From: Sphingobacterium endophyticum
GTDB taxonomy: Bacteria > Bacteroidota > Bacteroidia > Sphingobacteriales > Sphingobacteriaceae
Assembly: GCF_009733535.1 (NCBI RefSeq)
Contig: NZ_ML771899.1
Location: forward strand, 434,001-498,000
Reading direction: 5' to 3'
DNA length: 64,000 nt
The translations under genes were made by a program, and so were the position numbers. The notes below the pieces were generated by a model. That model searched no databases. It saw only the letters and a list, made by a program, of their open reading frames with translations, and was not told where the DNA came from. Of this stretch, positions 16,527-25,715 are shown piece by piece; the stretch's first letter is position 1; the number at the start of each line of letters is the position of its first letter.

Positions 16527-18473
16527 ATGCCAGTCTATTTTCCTATGAAGTCAATAACACAATCTAATCAAAGATTTCTATTGCCAATTATTATTGTCGC
16601 AGCAATTAGTTCCATATTATTTTTTCTTATAAAGGATTTGAAATCAAAGGAGACCGATTATAATGAATGGAAGGTTAGTGCCGGGTCAAAAGAAAGTATT
16701 AAATATTCTACTCTTTCTGAAATAGATACCAATAATGTAAAGAATTTGGAGATTGCATGGATATATCAGTCAGAGCAAGGAGATAGCAGCAAATTTGGAC
16801 CGATGCAGACCAACCCAATTATTGTTCAAAATATCTTATATGCTGTTTCTCCAAAAATGAAGCTATTTGCCTTAAATGCGGCAACGGGTAAGGAAATATG
16901 GGTATTTGACCCTCGAGATTCTTTAAAAAGCGAAAGGTGGCATCGTAAAAGTGAAAATATGAATAGGGGCGTAGCCTATTGGGAAAAGGATGAGGATAGA
17001 AGAATAATATTTACGGTTGGACCAGTTGTATTTTCAATTGATGCAAGTACTGGTGCATTGATAAAATCATTCGGCGAGGCAGGAGGAATAGATTTGAGGA
17101 ATGGCTTAGATAGAGAGGTTCAAAAGTCTAATATGACGCCAACTTCACCTGTGATGGTTTTTAAGGATTATTTTATTGTTAGTGGTCAAGTTGATGAGGG
17201 TACTCCTGGACATATCCGTGCATTTGATGTTCGAACTGGTGAGCAAAAGTGGATTTTTCATACGATACCATATCCAGGAGAATATGGTTATGATACATGG
17301 GAAGATTCTACAGCCTATAAAACGAAAGGTTCAACAAATGCCTGGTCGGGATTTAGTTTGGATGAGGATAGAGGAATTCTATTTGCTGGTATAGGAAATC
17401 CAACAAATGACTTTTATGGTGGTGATAGATGGGGGGATGGGTTATTTGGGAACTGTATTCTAGCATTGGATGCCAATACCGGCAAACGATTATGGCATTT
17501 TCAGACGGTTCACCATGATGTCTGGGATATGGATATATCAAGTGCGCCAATATTGGTTAGCCTAAATAAGGATGGGAAGAAAATCGATGCAGTTGCACAG
17601 ACTACCAAAACGGGTTTAATATTTGTTTTGGACCGATTGACTGGAAAACCAATATATCCAATTGAAGAACGTGCTGTGCCTACTGAAGGGGTAGTGCAAG
17701 GCGAGAAGCTTTCTCCGACTCAACCTTTTCCAGTATTACCAACTCCATTTGCAAGGCAGGGCATGACAGAAAAGGATTTAAATAGTTTAGTATCAAAGTC
17801 TTCATTTGAAGATATTAAAAAGCGGTATCAACAATATAACTCGCATGGTATCTATACTCCACCTTCAATAAATGGGACCATCATCTTTCCCGGATATGAT
17901 GGAGGAGGGGAATGGGGAGGGCCATCTTTTGATCCAGAGACGGGGATTCTATATGTTAATTCCAATGAAATGACATGGGTATTGAATTTGGTGAAATTGG
18001 AAAATAATGTGGAAGGGAAGAAGAGCAATATGCAAGCTGGAGCAATCTTATACAAAAAGCATTGTATGACTTGCCATGGCCCTGAACGAATGGGCGGAGG
18101 CGACTATCCTTCCATCATTGGTGTAGAGAAAAAGTATAATTACACAAAATTTAATGAACTATTATCTTCTGGAAGACGGATGATGCCTCCATTTAATCAT
18201 TTATCTGAGGAAGAAAGAATTGCCCTAGCTACGTTAGTCCTTGATTTGAAGGATAAACATGGTTTGACTTATTCTGGAAAGCCCGAGACCTTAAAAGTCG
18301 GAACTGAAGAAGATAATGATAAGCCAAATTATTCGAATACTGGATATAATAAATTCTTGACGAAAGAAGGTTATCCCGCAGTGAACCCTCCTTGGGGTAC
18401 TCTAAACGCAATTAATTTAAATACGGGTGAGTATGTTTGGAAAACAGCTTTTTTGGAGAATTTGAAGAGTTGA
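16527..18473 (+). CDS. PQQ-dependent dehydrogenase with cytochrome c domain (main part, frameshifted)
   Basis: The product is a membrane-anchored quinoprotein: a TM anchor (about residues 18-37), repeated beta-propeller blades with PQQ motifs such as LFALNAATGKEIWVFDPRD, and an inserted haem c site C513-MT-C-H517. Such enzymes oxidise sugars or alcohols in the periplasm and pass electrons through haem c. The last blade is cut off: at 18449-18454 there are six T where seven would keep the frame into the next fragment. The restored protein would be 743 residues, usual for the family. An alternative start is ATG at 16545. The substrate is unknown. The neighbouring esterase and cytochrome genes suggest one extracytoplasmic pathway. 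Confidence 0.85.
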   Translation: MPVYFPMKSITQSNQRFLLPIIIVAAISSILFFLIKDLKSKETDYNEWKVSAGSKESIKYSTLSEIDTNNVKNLEIAWIYQSEQGDSSKFGPMQTNPIIVQNILYAVSPKMKLFALNAATGKEIWVFDPRDSLKSERWHRKSENMNRGVAYWEKDEDRRIIFTVGPVVFSIDASTGALIKSFGEAGGIDLRNGLDREVQKSNMTPTSPVMVFKDYFIVSGQVDEGTPGHIRAFDVRTGEQKWIFHTIPYPGEYGYDTWEDSTAYKTKGSTNAWSGFSLDEDRGILFAGIGNPTNDFYGGDRWGDGLFGNCILALDANTGKRLWHFQTVHHDVWDMDISSAPILVSLNKDGKKIDAVAQTTKTGLIFVLDRLTGKPIYPIEERAVPTEGVVQGEKLSPTQPFPVLPTPFARQGMTEKDLNSLVSKSSFEDIKKRYQQYNSHGIYTPPSINGTIIFPGYDGGGEWGGPSFDPETGILYVNSNEMTWVLNLVKLENNVEGKKSNMQAGAILYKKHCMTCHGPERMGGGDYPSIIGVEKKYNYTKFNELLSSGRRMMPPFNHLSEEERIALATLVLDLKDKHGLTYSGKPETLKVGTEEDNDKPNYSNTGYNKFLTKEGYPAVNPPWGTLNAINLNTGEYVWKTAFLENLKS

Positions 18474-18757
18474 AGAAGAAAGGAATTCCAGCAACAGGAA
18501 GAGAAAATTATGGTGGATCGATAGTAACTTCCTCAGGATTGCTTTTTATTGCTGCAAATTCAGATGGAAAATTTAGAGCAATTAATAAAACGAACGGGAA
18601 AATTTTATTTGAAACTGACCTTCCTGCACCTGGTGTGGCCACTCCTGCAACTTATCAAGTAGATGGGAAGCAATTTGTCGTGATTGCATGCGGAGGGTCA
18701 AAATGGGGCGGTAAAAAAGGTGATTCCTATGTTGCTTTCACTTTGCCAAATAAATAA
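18437..18757 (+). CDS. 3' fragment of the PQQ dehydrogenase after frameshift
   Basis: The frame carries the last propeller blades of the quinoprotein: FGEFEELKKKGIPATGREN, GGSIVTSSGLLFIAANSDGK and FVVIACGGSKWGGKKGD. These are standard C-terminal motifs of PQQ glucose dehydrogenase-like proteins and make no sense as a separate protein. Adding one T to the T6 run at 18449-18454 gives VWKTAFFGEFEEL in a single frame. The ATG at 18437 is internal to the original gene. This is either a true 1-bp deletion or a homopolymer reading error. Confidence 0.8.
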   Translation: MENSFFGEFEELKKKGIPATGRENYGGSIVTSSGLLFIAANSDGKFRAINKTNGKILFETDLPAPGVATPATYQVDGKQFVVIACGGSKWGGKKGDSYVAFTLPNK

Positions 18758-18805
18758 TTCTTGAAATTGATATATTTGATTCTTATCCTTATAAATAAAC
18801 CTATC

Positions 18806-20899
18806 ATGAGCAAGTCATCCTTAAATCAGGTTATTTTAATCTTATTCTTTGTATTTGCAATTCATCAAAGTTTCGCCCAAATTAAGGTAATTTGTGTTGG
18901 TAATGGGTTTACCTACGGAAACAATATTACAAATAGAGATCTTAATTCTTACCCCGCTCAACTATCCTTTTTTTTAGGGAAAGAATATAATGTTCAAAAC
19001 CTTGGAAGTTTGGATACCATAGATTATATGCTTACAGAAGAATTTCAAAAATCAGTAATAAGCAAAGCTCAAATCATCATAATTGATATCAAGCCAGACT
19101 TCAGTAAATTCAGTGAGGCAAATTATACAGTAGAATTTAAGGAAGAATTAAAAGGGATTATAAAAAAATATCAGAACATATCTGAAAGTCCAGAAATCAT
19201 ATTATTATCTCCATTGAGGAATTTCAATAATTCTGAAGTCGAGGCAGCACTTCAACAGAAATATGCTCCTATTTATGAAGAATTAGCTTATAATTCAGAT
19301 TTAAAGATTGTCAATCTGCGTCATATTTTCGGAAATGAATGGAGTGATCACTTAATGCCAGATAAAAAAAATATATCTTCAATTGCCGCAGGTAAGATTG
19401 CAGAAAAGATATATCATTCAATTTCAAATAATGAGAAAAAATGGACAGATGCAATTGCTAATTTTAAGTTAAAGCCAGTTTCAGAATTTAATTTCCATGG
19501 ATATAAGGGCTATAAATTTCTCAATGATGGTGTTGAGTATTTTATAGTGAAACCTAAAAGTCCAGCGAACGGTAACCCATGGATTTGGAGGGCAAGATTT
19601 TGGGGTCATGAGCCTCAAACTGACATTGATTTATTAGAAAGGGGTTTTTACCTCACTTATTGTGATGTGAGTGATCTATATGGCTCTGACCAAGCTATTG
19701 CAAGGTGGGATACATTTTATGAATTGGCAACTCAGGCAGGACTACATACAAAACCAGTGTTGGAAGGGATGAGTCGAGGAGGATTAATTGTTTATAATTG
19801 GGCGGCCAAAAATCCGGCTCAGGTTTCAGCTATCTACGCTGATGCCCCTGTCATGGATTTCAAAAGCTGGCCTTTAGGAAAAGGCACCTCTCCAGGTTCA
19901 AAAGAGGACAGCCAAAGATTGTTGAAAGCATATGGTTTTAATAATGAGACTGAGGCTATGAATTGGAAAAAGAACCCAATTGATCATGCTCAAGTCATGG
20001 CTTCATCTAAAATTCCCTTGATTCATGTTGTCGGTGATGCTGATGAGGTCGTGCCAGTCAATGAAAATACCGAAATATTCGAAAATCGATTAAATAAATT
20101 GGGAGCCTTCATAAAAGTCATCCATAAAAAAGATATCGGCCATCATCCACATTCTCTGAATAATCCAGAGCCCATTGTGGAGTTTATCTTGAAGGCTACA
20201 GGTCATTTTGAAAACCGATGCATAAAAGCGGTCCCAGGTAATGAATTTCGTTCTGGAGCGGGTTGGATTAACGGATCAGATTGGCATGATGTTGCTCAAG
20301 ATATTCAACATACCCTGGAAAATAAGAAAGTGACTTTATTGTTGTTAGGTAATTCTATTACCCAAGGATTTGGTGGTAGCAGGACATTAATTAATACTAA
20401 GCAGGGAAAGGACTTCATGGATACAGCTATGAAAGGTAAGGCATGGGAAACTGCAGGTATTTCAGGTGACAAAACTCAAAACCTCCTTTGGCGTCTTCAA
20501 AATCAAAACTATAATGTAGCCCAACCTGAATATGCCGTCATTACTATTGGAATAAACAATGTGACTCCGGGAGATGAACCCGAAGATATTGCAGCTGGAA
20601 TAATTGCCTGTGCTATTGAAGCAAAAAAACAGATGCCAAATACAAAAATAATCCTATTCGGCCTTTTACCTGCAGGGAAAGAAATGAACAGTTCAAATAG
20701 AATTGCATGTCGTAAAATTCATGAAATTTTAGCCAAATCAAATCTTAGCGATATTCATTATATAAATCCAACCTCATGGTTTGTGAACACAGATGGATCC
20801 TTAAAAACCGAACTATATGGGGGAGATTATCTCCATTTAAGTTCTGATGGTTATAAAATCTGGAGTTCAAAAATTGCAGATCTGATCAATCAATATTAA
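18806..20899 (+). CDS. Secreted three-domain esterase: degenerate SGNH, alpha/beta hydrolase, SGNH
   Basis: The 697-residue protein starts at the ATG at 18806 with a signal peptide ending in FAQ; the upstream TTG at 18761 would put extra residues before it. Domain 1 (about 25-205) has an SGNH shape but reads GNGFTYG where the catalytic GDS should be and lacks the DxxH block, so it is probably inactive. Domain 2 (about 230-470) is a prolyl-oligopeptidase-like alpha/beta hydrolase with GMSRGG, GDADEVVP and GHHPHS as Ser, Asp and His sites. Domain 3 (about 500-697) is an SGNH esterase with GNSITQG, IGINN and GDYLHLS. It is probably a periplasmic carbohydrate deacylase. The nearest upstream gene is the broken PQQ dehydrogenase. 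Confidence 0.8.
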   Translation: MSKSSLNQVILILFFVFAIHQSFAQIKVICVGNGFTYGNNITNRDLNSYPAQLSFFLGKEYNVQNLGSLDTIDYMLTEEFQKSVISKAQIIIIDIKPDFSKFSEANYTVEFKEELKGIIKKYQNISESPEIILLSPLRNFNNSEVEAALQQKYAPIYEELAYNSDLKIVNLRHIFGNEWSDHLMPDKKNISSIAAGKIAEKIYHSISNNEKKWTDAIANFKLKPVSEFNFHGYKGYKFLNDGVEYFIVKPKSPANGNPWIWRARFWGHEPQTDIDLLERGFYLTYCDVSDLYGSDQAIARWDTFYELATQAGLHTKPVLEGMSRGGLIVYNWAAKNPAQVSAIYADAPVMDFKSWPLGKGTSPGSKEDSQRLLKAYGFNNETEAMNWKKNPIDHAQVMASSKIPLIHVVGDADEVVPVNENTEIFENRLNKLGAFIKVIHKKDIGHHPHSLNNPEPIVEFILKATGHFENRCIKAVPGNEFRSGAGWINGSDWHDVAQDIQHTLENKKVTLLLLGNSITQGFGGSRTLINTKQGKDFMDTAMKGKAWETAGISGDKTQNLLWRLQNQNYNVAQPEYAVITIGINNVTPGDEPEDIAAGIIACAIEAKKQMPNTKIILFGLLPAGKEMNSSNRIACRKIHEILAKSNLSDIHYINPTSWFVNTDGSLKTELYGGDYLHLSSDGYKIWSSKIADLINQY

Positions 20900-21254
20900 A
20901 GTTTTAATCAAAAGATATCCAGCATCTAATTAAGATATGTTTATACAAAGTTTTTCATTTGTTTGGTTATATTAAAAAGATTGTATAATTTAGTTTAACC
21001 TAATTAAAAACTCGGACTATTCCTTATTTAATAGACTTTGGAGAAGCTCTAAAGTGAATTGGTGCATTTTTTTGTGTCAAATCATCAACTATGCATAAGG
21101 GGAAATGTAACCATTGCATTGATAGTTCTTTAAAATTTTTACTTGCTGATGGAATTTTCTTAAATTCATGTAATAATCAATTGATTTTTAAACAATTATC
21201 ATTTAATGCTATAAACCTTCATGTATTTCCTTAAATCCAGGAATCATTTTCTTT
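20900..21254. other. 355-bp intergenic gap, no gene seen
   Basis: No reading frame with convincing coding character is visible on either strand. Around 20960-20995 there is a TTTGG...TATAATTTAG stretch that weakly resembles a Bacteroidota promoter (-33 TTTG, -7 TAnnTTTG with mismatches) and might start the cytochrome c operon. No clear hairpin terminator follows the esterase gene. Confidence 0.3.
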
Positions 21255-21698
21255 ATGAAAAGGTCGATTATTAAGATTGTATTTTATTCATTATGCTTCC
21301 ATTCCATTGTTGGATGCAATTCGGACTCGAATTCCAAGGATTCACAATTGAACATAAAAGCTATTGACAAAAGAGAATCATATATACGTGCAATAAATGG
21401 CAGTGACGAAGAAATAGATTCCAGTATTATTGAAAGGGGAAAGGTCATGATATCTTATTCTGACTGTTATACATGTCATAAAGAAGATAAAAAACTAATT
21501 GGACCGGCATTTTCTGATATTGACTTAAGGTATCCGCGAAAGGAAGTGTTCATTAAGATATTGGCTCAACGAATAATACATGGTGGTCGTGGGGCATGGG
21601 GAAATGCTGAAATGAGCGCCCACCCTAAATTAAAAACCGAAGATGCTGAAGCTATGGTAGCCTATATCTTATCTTTTTCATCAATTGCAAGTAAATAG
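21255..21698 (+). CDS. Cytochrome c lipoprotein
   Basis: The 147-residue protein has a type II signal peptide (lipobox IVGC, Cys near residue 21) and one haem c site, C71-YT-C-H75, followed by KLIGPAFSDI; conserved methionine and glycine near AEMSAHPKLK may supply the distal ligand. It is a small monohaem class I cytochrome anchored in a membrane and facing the periplasm or outside. It opens the second half of the redox cluster and could be the electron carrier for the PQQ dehydrogenase or the DUF1549/1553 protein that follows 103 bp later. Confidence 0.85.
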   Translation: MKRSIIKIVFYSLCFHSIVGCNSDSNSKDSQLNIKAIDKRESYIRAINGSDEEIDSSIIERGKVMISYSDCYTCHKEDKKLIGPAFSDIDLRYPRKEVFIKILAQRIIHGGRGAWGNAEMSAHPKLKTEDAEAMVAYILSFSSIASK

Positions 21699-21801
21699 AA
21701 ATATAAGATCTATTCAATTTCATAAAGGAAAATTAAATAGACTTTCAATAACCATTATAAAAATAGACAATTAGGATCCCAAAGATCCGAATTTGTGTTC
21801 A

Positions 21802-24192
21802 ATGAAAAGACTTAATACTATGATGATAACTAAACAATCTGTCATAATACTGCGTAAATCAAAAATAATTATTCCTGTAATTATAGGTTTGATTATAATG
21901 ATTGGACTGCTGACAATGTGCAGTCCTTCGGATTCAACAAGTACTGATTCAGGTAAATTCGAATTGCCAAAATATGTAGATTATAATTATGATATAAAGC
22001 CCATCCTTTCTGATAAGTGTTTTGCCTGTCATGGACCAGACAATAATACAAGAGAAGGTGGATTAAGATTGGATACTGAAGAAGGGGCATATAAGGCATT
22101 GGCAGAGAGTCCAGATAAGCATGCAATCGTGCCAGGGAAGCCCAATATTAGTGAGGCATTTCTTCGCATTACATCTGATGACGAAACCCTTCGAATGCCA
22201 CCAATAGCATCTAATTTGCCATTGAGCAATTATGAAATAGACTTAATAGAAAAATGGATAAAACAAGGTGCTGTTTATAAGCCTCATTGGGCATTTACAG
22301 CTCCTGTAAAGCCGGAAATCCCTCAACAGAATAAAATAAAATGGGGCGAAAATGATATAGATAAGTTTGTTTTGGATAAGATGCTGAAGGCAGGATTTGA
22401 ACCAAATCCAGAAGCGGACAAAAATCGATTATTACGTAGAGTAAGTTTAGACCTTACCGGGCTCCCTCCTGATGAACAGGTAATGGAGCGATTCTTAAAA
22501 GATACTTCATCAAAGGCCTATGACCGATTAATAGATGATTTAATGTCTTCAAAAGCCTATGGGGAACAAATGGCATTGCATTGGATGGATGTTGCTCGCT
22601 ATGCGGATTCCTATGGATATCAGGATGATGATATTAGGACACAATGGCCATGGCGAGACTGGGTAATCCATGCTTTCAATGAAAACATGCCGTATGACCA
22701 ATTTGTTACCTGGCAATTAGCTGGAGATCTTTTGCCTAATCCAAACAAAGAACAAATTCTAGCTACAGCATTCAATAGAAATCATAAAATTACGGAAGAG
22801 GGAGGGGTTGTTGAGGAGGAATACCGAGTAGCTTATGGACTCGACAAAACAAATACCTATGCAAAAGGAATTCTAGGGATAACCATGGAATGTGCCCAAT
22901 GTCATGACCACAAATATGACCCATTTACCCAGAAAAATTATTACGGAATGTATGCATTCTTTAATAATTCATTGGAAAAGGGATTGGAAGGATTGGTTTA
23001 TTCAGGTCCATCAAAAACTCCTAGATTAACTGTTACCCAAGAGGATATTAAAGGTATTTTGAATTTTGTTAATCAGAATGCCGATGATGGGGATGTTTCA
23101 GTCTCCGTAATGGGAGAACGAGATAGTATCCGACCAACTTATGTACTCGATAGGGGAGTCTATGATGCGCCAAAAGAGAGAGTTTACCCACAAACACCTC
23201 AATCAGTTTTACCATTTGACAGCACGAAATATGCTTCAAATCGATTAGGATTAGCTCAATGGACATTTAGCGAAAAAAATCCATTGACATCAAGGGTTTT
23301 TGTGAATCAAATGTGGGCGATGATCTTTGGTCGGGGTTTGGTAGCATCTGTTGCCGACTTTGGAAATCAGGGGGATTTGCCAAGTCATCCTGAATTGTTG
23401 GATTGGTTGGCATTGGATTTTCAAAATAATGGTTGGGATGTGAAAAGATTAATCAAGCAATTGGTCAGTTCCGCAACTTATAAACAGTCTTCCCAAATTA
23501 GTTCAAAACATTTAGAAAAGGATCCGGATAATATTTACCTAGCTCGGTCAAAAAGATTAAGGTTGCCTGCTCAAATGATTAGGGATCAGGTATTAGCTAC
23601 CAGTGGTTTGTTAAATAGATCCATAGGTGGGCCAAGTATTAAACCTTATCAACCTGATGGCATTTGGGAAGTTAGTAGCTCTGGTCGTGGTGCATTGGCG
23701 CAGTATGTTCAAGACCATGGTAAAGATCTCTATAGGCGTGGATTATATGTGTTTTTTAAATTAACCTTACCACCACCAAACATGCTGATTTTTGATTCTA
23801 GCAACCGTGATGCTTGTGAGGTTCAACGTAATAGGACAAATACTCCACTACAAGCTTTGGTGATGATGAATGATCCTGCAATATTAGAGGCTGCTAGAGT
23901 ATATTCCACCAATTTAATTAATAATGCCCCAAATAAAGGCGAAACAGATCTTATTAAAACCGCTTTCAAAAAAGTATTATGTCGAGATGCTACAGCTGAT
24001 GAATTGAAGTTGTTAGATCAATATTATAAAGAAGAATTCGCAAGGTTTTCTGAGAAAAAAGCTGATGCAACCGCATTTTTGAAAGTAGGAGAAGCGCCAA
24101 TTGACCAAAAAATTCCGGAAGTAAAATTGGCAGCCTTAATGTCTGTGGTTCATGCCATTTATAATCTCGAAGAAACATTGACAAGAGGGTAA
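21802..24192 (+). CDS. Haem-binding PSCyt1-DUF1549-DUF1553 lipoprotein
   Basis: The 796-residue product has a hydrophobic N terminus ending in MC (probable lipobox LLTMC). A planctomycete-type cytochrome c domain with C73-FA-C-H77 and the phrase GGLRLDTEEGAYKAL follows. Then come DUF1549 (about 180-390, with LLRRVSLDLTGLPP and MECAQCHDHKYDPF) and DUF1553 (about 460-750, with SRVFVNQMWAMIFGRGLV and RNRTNTPLQALVMMNDP). These proteins are common in Planctomycetes, Verrucomicrobia and some Bacteroidota and nearly always lie beside a DUF1501 gene, as here. Their biochemical activity is not established. The start is uncertain: the frame opens with a TTG at 21793, and ATGs lie at 21802 and 21820. 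Confidence 0.88.
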   Translation: MKRLNTMMITKQSVIILRKSKIIIPVIIGLIIMIGLLTMCSPSDSTSTDSGKFELPKYVDYNYDIKPILSDKCFACHGPDNNTREGGLRLDTEEGAYKALAESPDKHAIVPGKPNISEAFLRITSDDETLRMPPIASNLPLSNYEIDLIEKWIKQGAVYKPHWAFTAPVKPEIPQQNKIKWGENDIDKFVLDKMLKAGFEPNPEADKNRLLRRVSLDLTGLPPDEQVMERFLKDTSSKAYDRLIDDLMSSKAYGEQMALHWMDVARYADSYGYQDDDIRTQWPWRDWVIHAFNENMPYDQFVTWQLAGDLLPNPNKEQILATAFNRNHKITEEGGVVEEEYRVAYGLDKTNTYAKGILGITMECAQCHDHKYDPFTQKNYYGMYAFFNNSLEKGLEGLVYSGPSKTPRLTVTQEDIKGILNFVNQNADDGDVSVSVMGERDSIRPTYVLDRGVYDAPKERVYPQTPQSVLPFDSTKYASNRLGLAQWTFSEKNPLTSRVFVNQMWAMIFGRGLVASVADFGNQGDLPSHPELLDWLALDFQNNGWDVKRLIKQLVSSATYKQSSQISSKHLEKDPDNIYLARSKRLRLPAQMIRDQVLATSGLLNRSIGGPSIKPYQPDGIWEVSSSGRGALAQYVQDHGKDLYRRGLYVFFKLTLPPPNMLIFDSSNRDACEVQRNRTNTPLQALVMMNDPAILEAARVYSTNLINNAPNKGETDLIKTAFKKVLCRDATADELKLLDQYYKEEFARFSEKKADATAFLKVGEAPIDQKIPEVKLAALMSVVHAIYNLEETLTRG

Positions 24193-24223
24193 AATAAGGT
24201 TAGAAGTCTAATTGTAGATTGTT

Positions 24224-25702
24224 ATGAAAAAGAAAGAAGATTCCAATTTTGATAAAGAAATAAAAGAGGCACAACTGTTCCAAAATAGAAGACAATTCCT
24301 TTCAAGCCTGAGTATAGGGATAGGAAGTGTTGCTTTGGGAGCATTATTGATTCCTGACCTGTTTTCTGGGAAACCAGGTAGTCAGGAAGCATTTGAAAAA
24401 GCTTTACCCCATTTTGCCCCAAAAGCAAAGCGTGTAATTTATTTGTTCCAATCAGGAGGAGTGTCTCAATTGGAGTCTTTTGACCATAAACCTAAACTAA
24501 GGGAAATGATGGGGCAGGATCTTCCTGAATCAATCAGGGGAGGACAAAGGCTAACTGGAATGACAGCAGGGCAGGCAAACTTTCCTTTAGTAGGCTCATA
24601 CTTCGATTTTGCGCAATATGGACAAAGTAGAGCTTGGGTCAGTAGTCTTTTTCCACATATGGCAAAAGTTGTGGATGACCTATGTATCATTAAATCCATG
24701 CATACCGATGCGATTAATCATGATCCAGCGATTACTTTCTTTCAAACAGGATCACAGCAAGGGAGTCGTGCAAGTATGGGAGCGTGGTTGAGCTATGGAT
24801 TGGGGAGTGAAAATCAAAATCTTCCTGGATTCTGTGTTTTGGTATCGAAAGGGAGGGGAAATGGTCAGGGGGTTTATTCAAAACTATGGACCAATGGCTT
24901 TTTAGACTCTGTCCACCAAGGTGTGCAGTTTATGGGTGGGCCAGATCCCGTACTTTATTTAAATAATCCTGAGGGTACAGATAAAATGAGCAGAAGAAAA
25001 CTATTAGATAAGCTTTCAGAACTCAATAGTATGCAATATGAGACTTTTGGTGATCCAGAAATCACTGCAAAAGTTCAACAATATGAGATGGCGTATAGGA
25101 TGCAGACCTCCGTTCCAGAGGTAACTGACCTTTCAAAAGAGCCTGATCACATTATAAAGATGTATGGTCCAGAATGTCTAGTGCCGGGGACCTATGCTGC
25201 AAACTGTCTACTAGCTCGGAAGCTATCCGAAAATGGAGTTCGTTTTGTCCAGCTGTATCATCAAGGCTGGGATCAGCATGGCGGACTTCCAGGGGAAATG
25301 GCTTTACAGGCAAAAGATGTCGATCAAGCTTCTGCCGCACTAATTACCGATTTAAAACAGCGTGGTTTACTTGATGAAACCTTAGTGATTTGGGGTGGGG
25401 AATTTGGCCGTACAAATTACTGCCAAGGTGGTTTGACAGTGGATAATTATGGCCGCGATCATCACCCTCGTTGCTTTAGCATCTGGATGGCAGGCGGAGG
25501 AATAAAACCAGGAATGGTTTATGGAGAAACAGATGAATTGGGCTATAATATTGTGAAAAATCCTGTTCATGTCCATGACTTTCATGCTACAATTTTACAT
25601 ACCCTGGGAATTGACCATGAAAAATTAACTTATAAACACCTCGGACGAAGATATCGTCTCACTGATGTCGCTGGTAATGTTGTCAAAGATATTCTTGCTT
25701 AA
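24224..25702 (+). CDS. DUF1501 protein with twin-arginine signal
   Basis: The 492-residue protein carries NRRQFLSSLSIGIGSVALG near residues 22-42, a Tat signal, so it is exported folded. The body is DUF1501, a sulfatase/phosphatase-like (alkaline phosphatase superfamily) fold, with IYLFQSGGVSQLESFDHKP near the start, VQLYHQGWDQHGG in the middle and WGGEFGRTNYCQGG with GRDHHPRCFSIWMAGGG near the end. The His and Asp residues could hold metals, but no reaction is proven for the family. It is the usual partner of the DUF1549/DUF1553 protein just upstream and is 13 bp before the next gene, so one operon is likely. Confidence 0.88.
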   Translation: MKKKEDSNFDKEIKEAQLFQNRRQFLSSLSIGIGSVALGALLIPDLFSGKPGSQEAFEKALPHFAPKAKRVIYLFQSGGVSQLESFDHKPKLREMMGQDLPESIRGGQRLTGMTAGQANFPLVGSYFDFAQYGQSRAWVSSLFPHMAKVVDDLCIIKSMHTDAINHDPAITFFQTGSQQGSRASMGAWLSYGLGSENQNLPGFCVLVSKGRGNGQGVYSKLWTNGFLDSVHQGVQFMGGPDPVLYLNNPEGTDKMSRRKLLDKLSELNSMQYETFGDPEITAKVQQYEMAYRMQTSVPEVTDLSKEPDHIIKMYGPECLVPGTYAANCLLARKLSENGVRFVQLYHQGWDQHGGLPGEMALQAKDVDQASAALITDLKQRGLLDETLVIWGGEFGRTNYCQGGLTVDNYGRDHHPRCFSIWMAGGGIKPGMVYGETDELGYNIVKNPVHVHDFHATILHTLGIDHEKLTYKHLGRRYRLTDVAGNVVKDILA

Positions 25703-25715
25703 ATTGGATAGATAG

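Noticed and set aside
18761-18805. TTG start for the SGNH-hydrolase-SGNH protein
   Set aside because: It would place a second hydrophobic stretch before a normal signal peptide that begins with the ATG at 18806.
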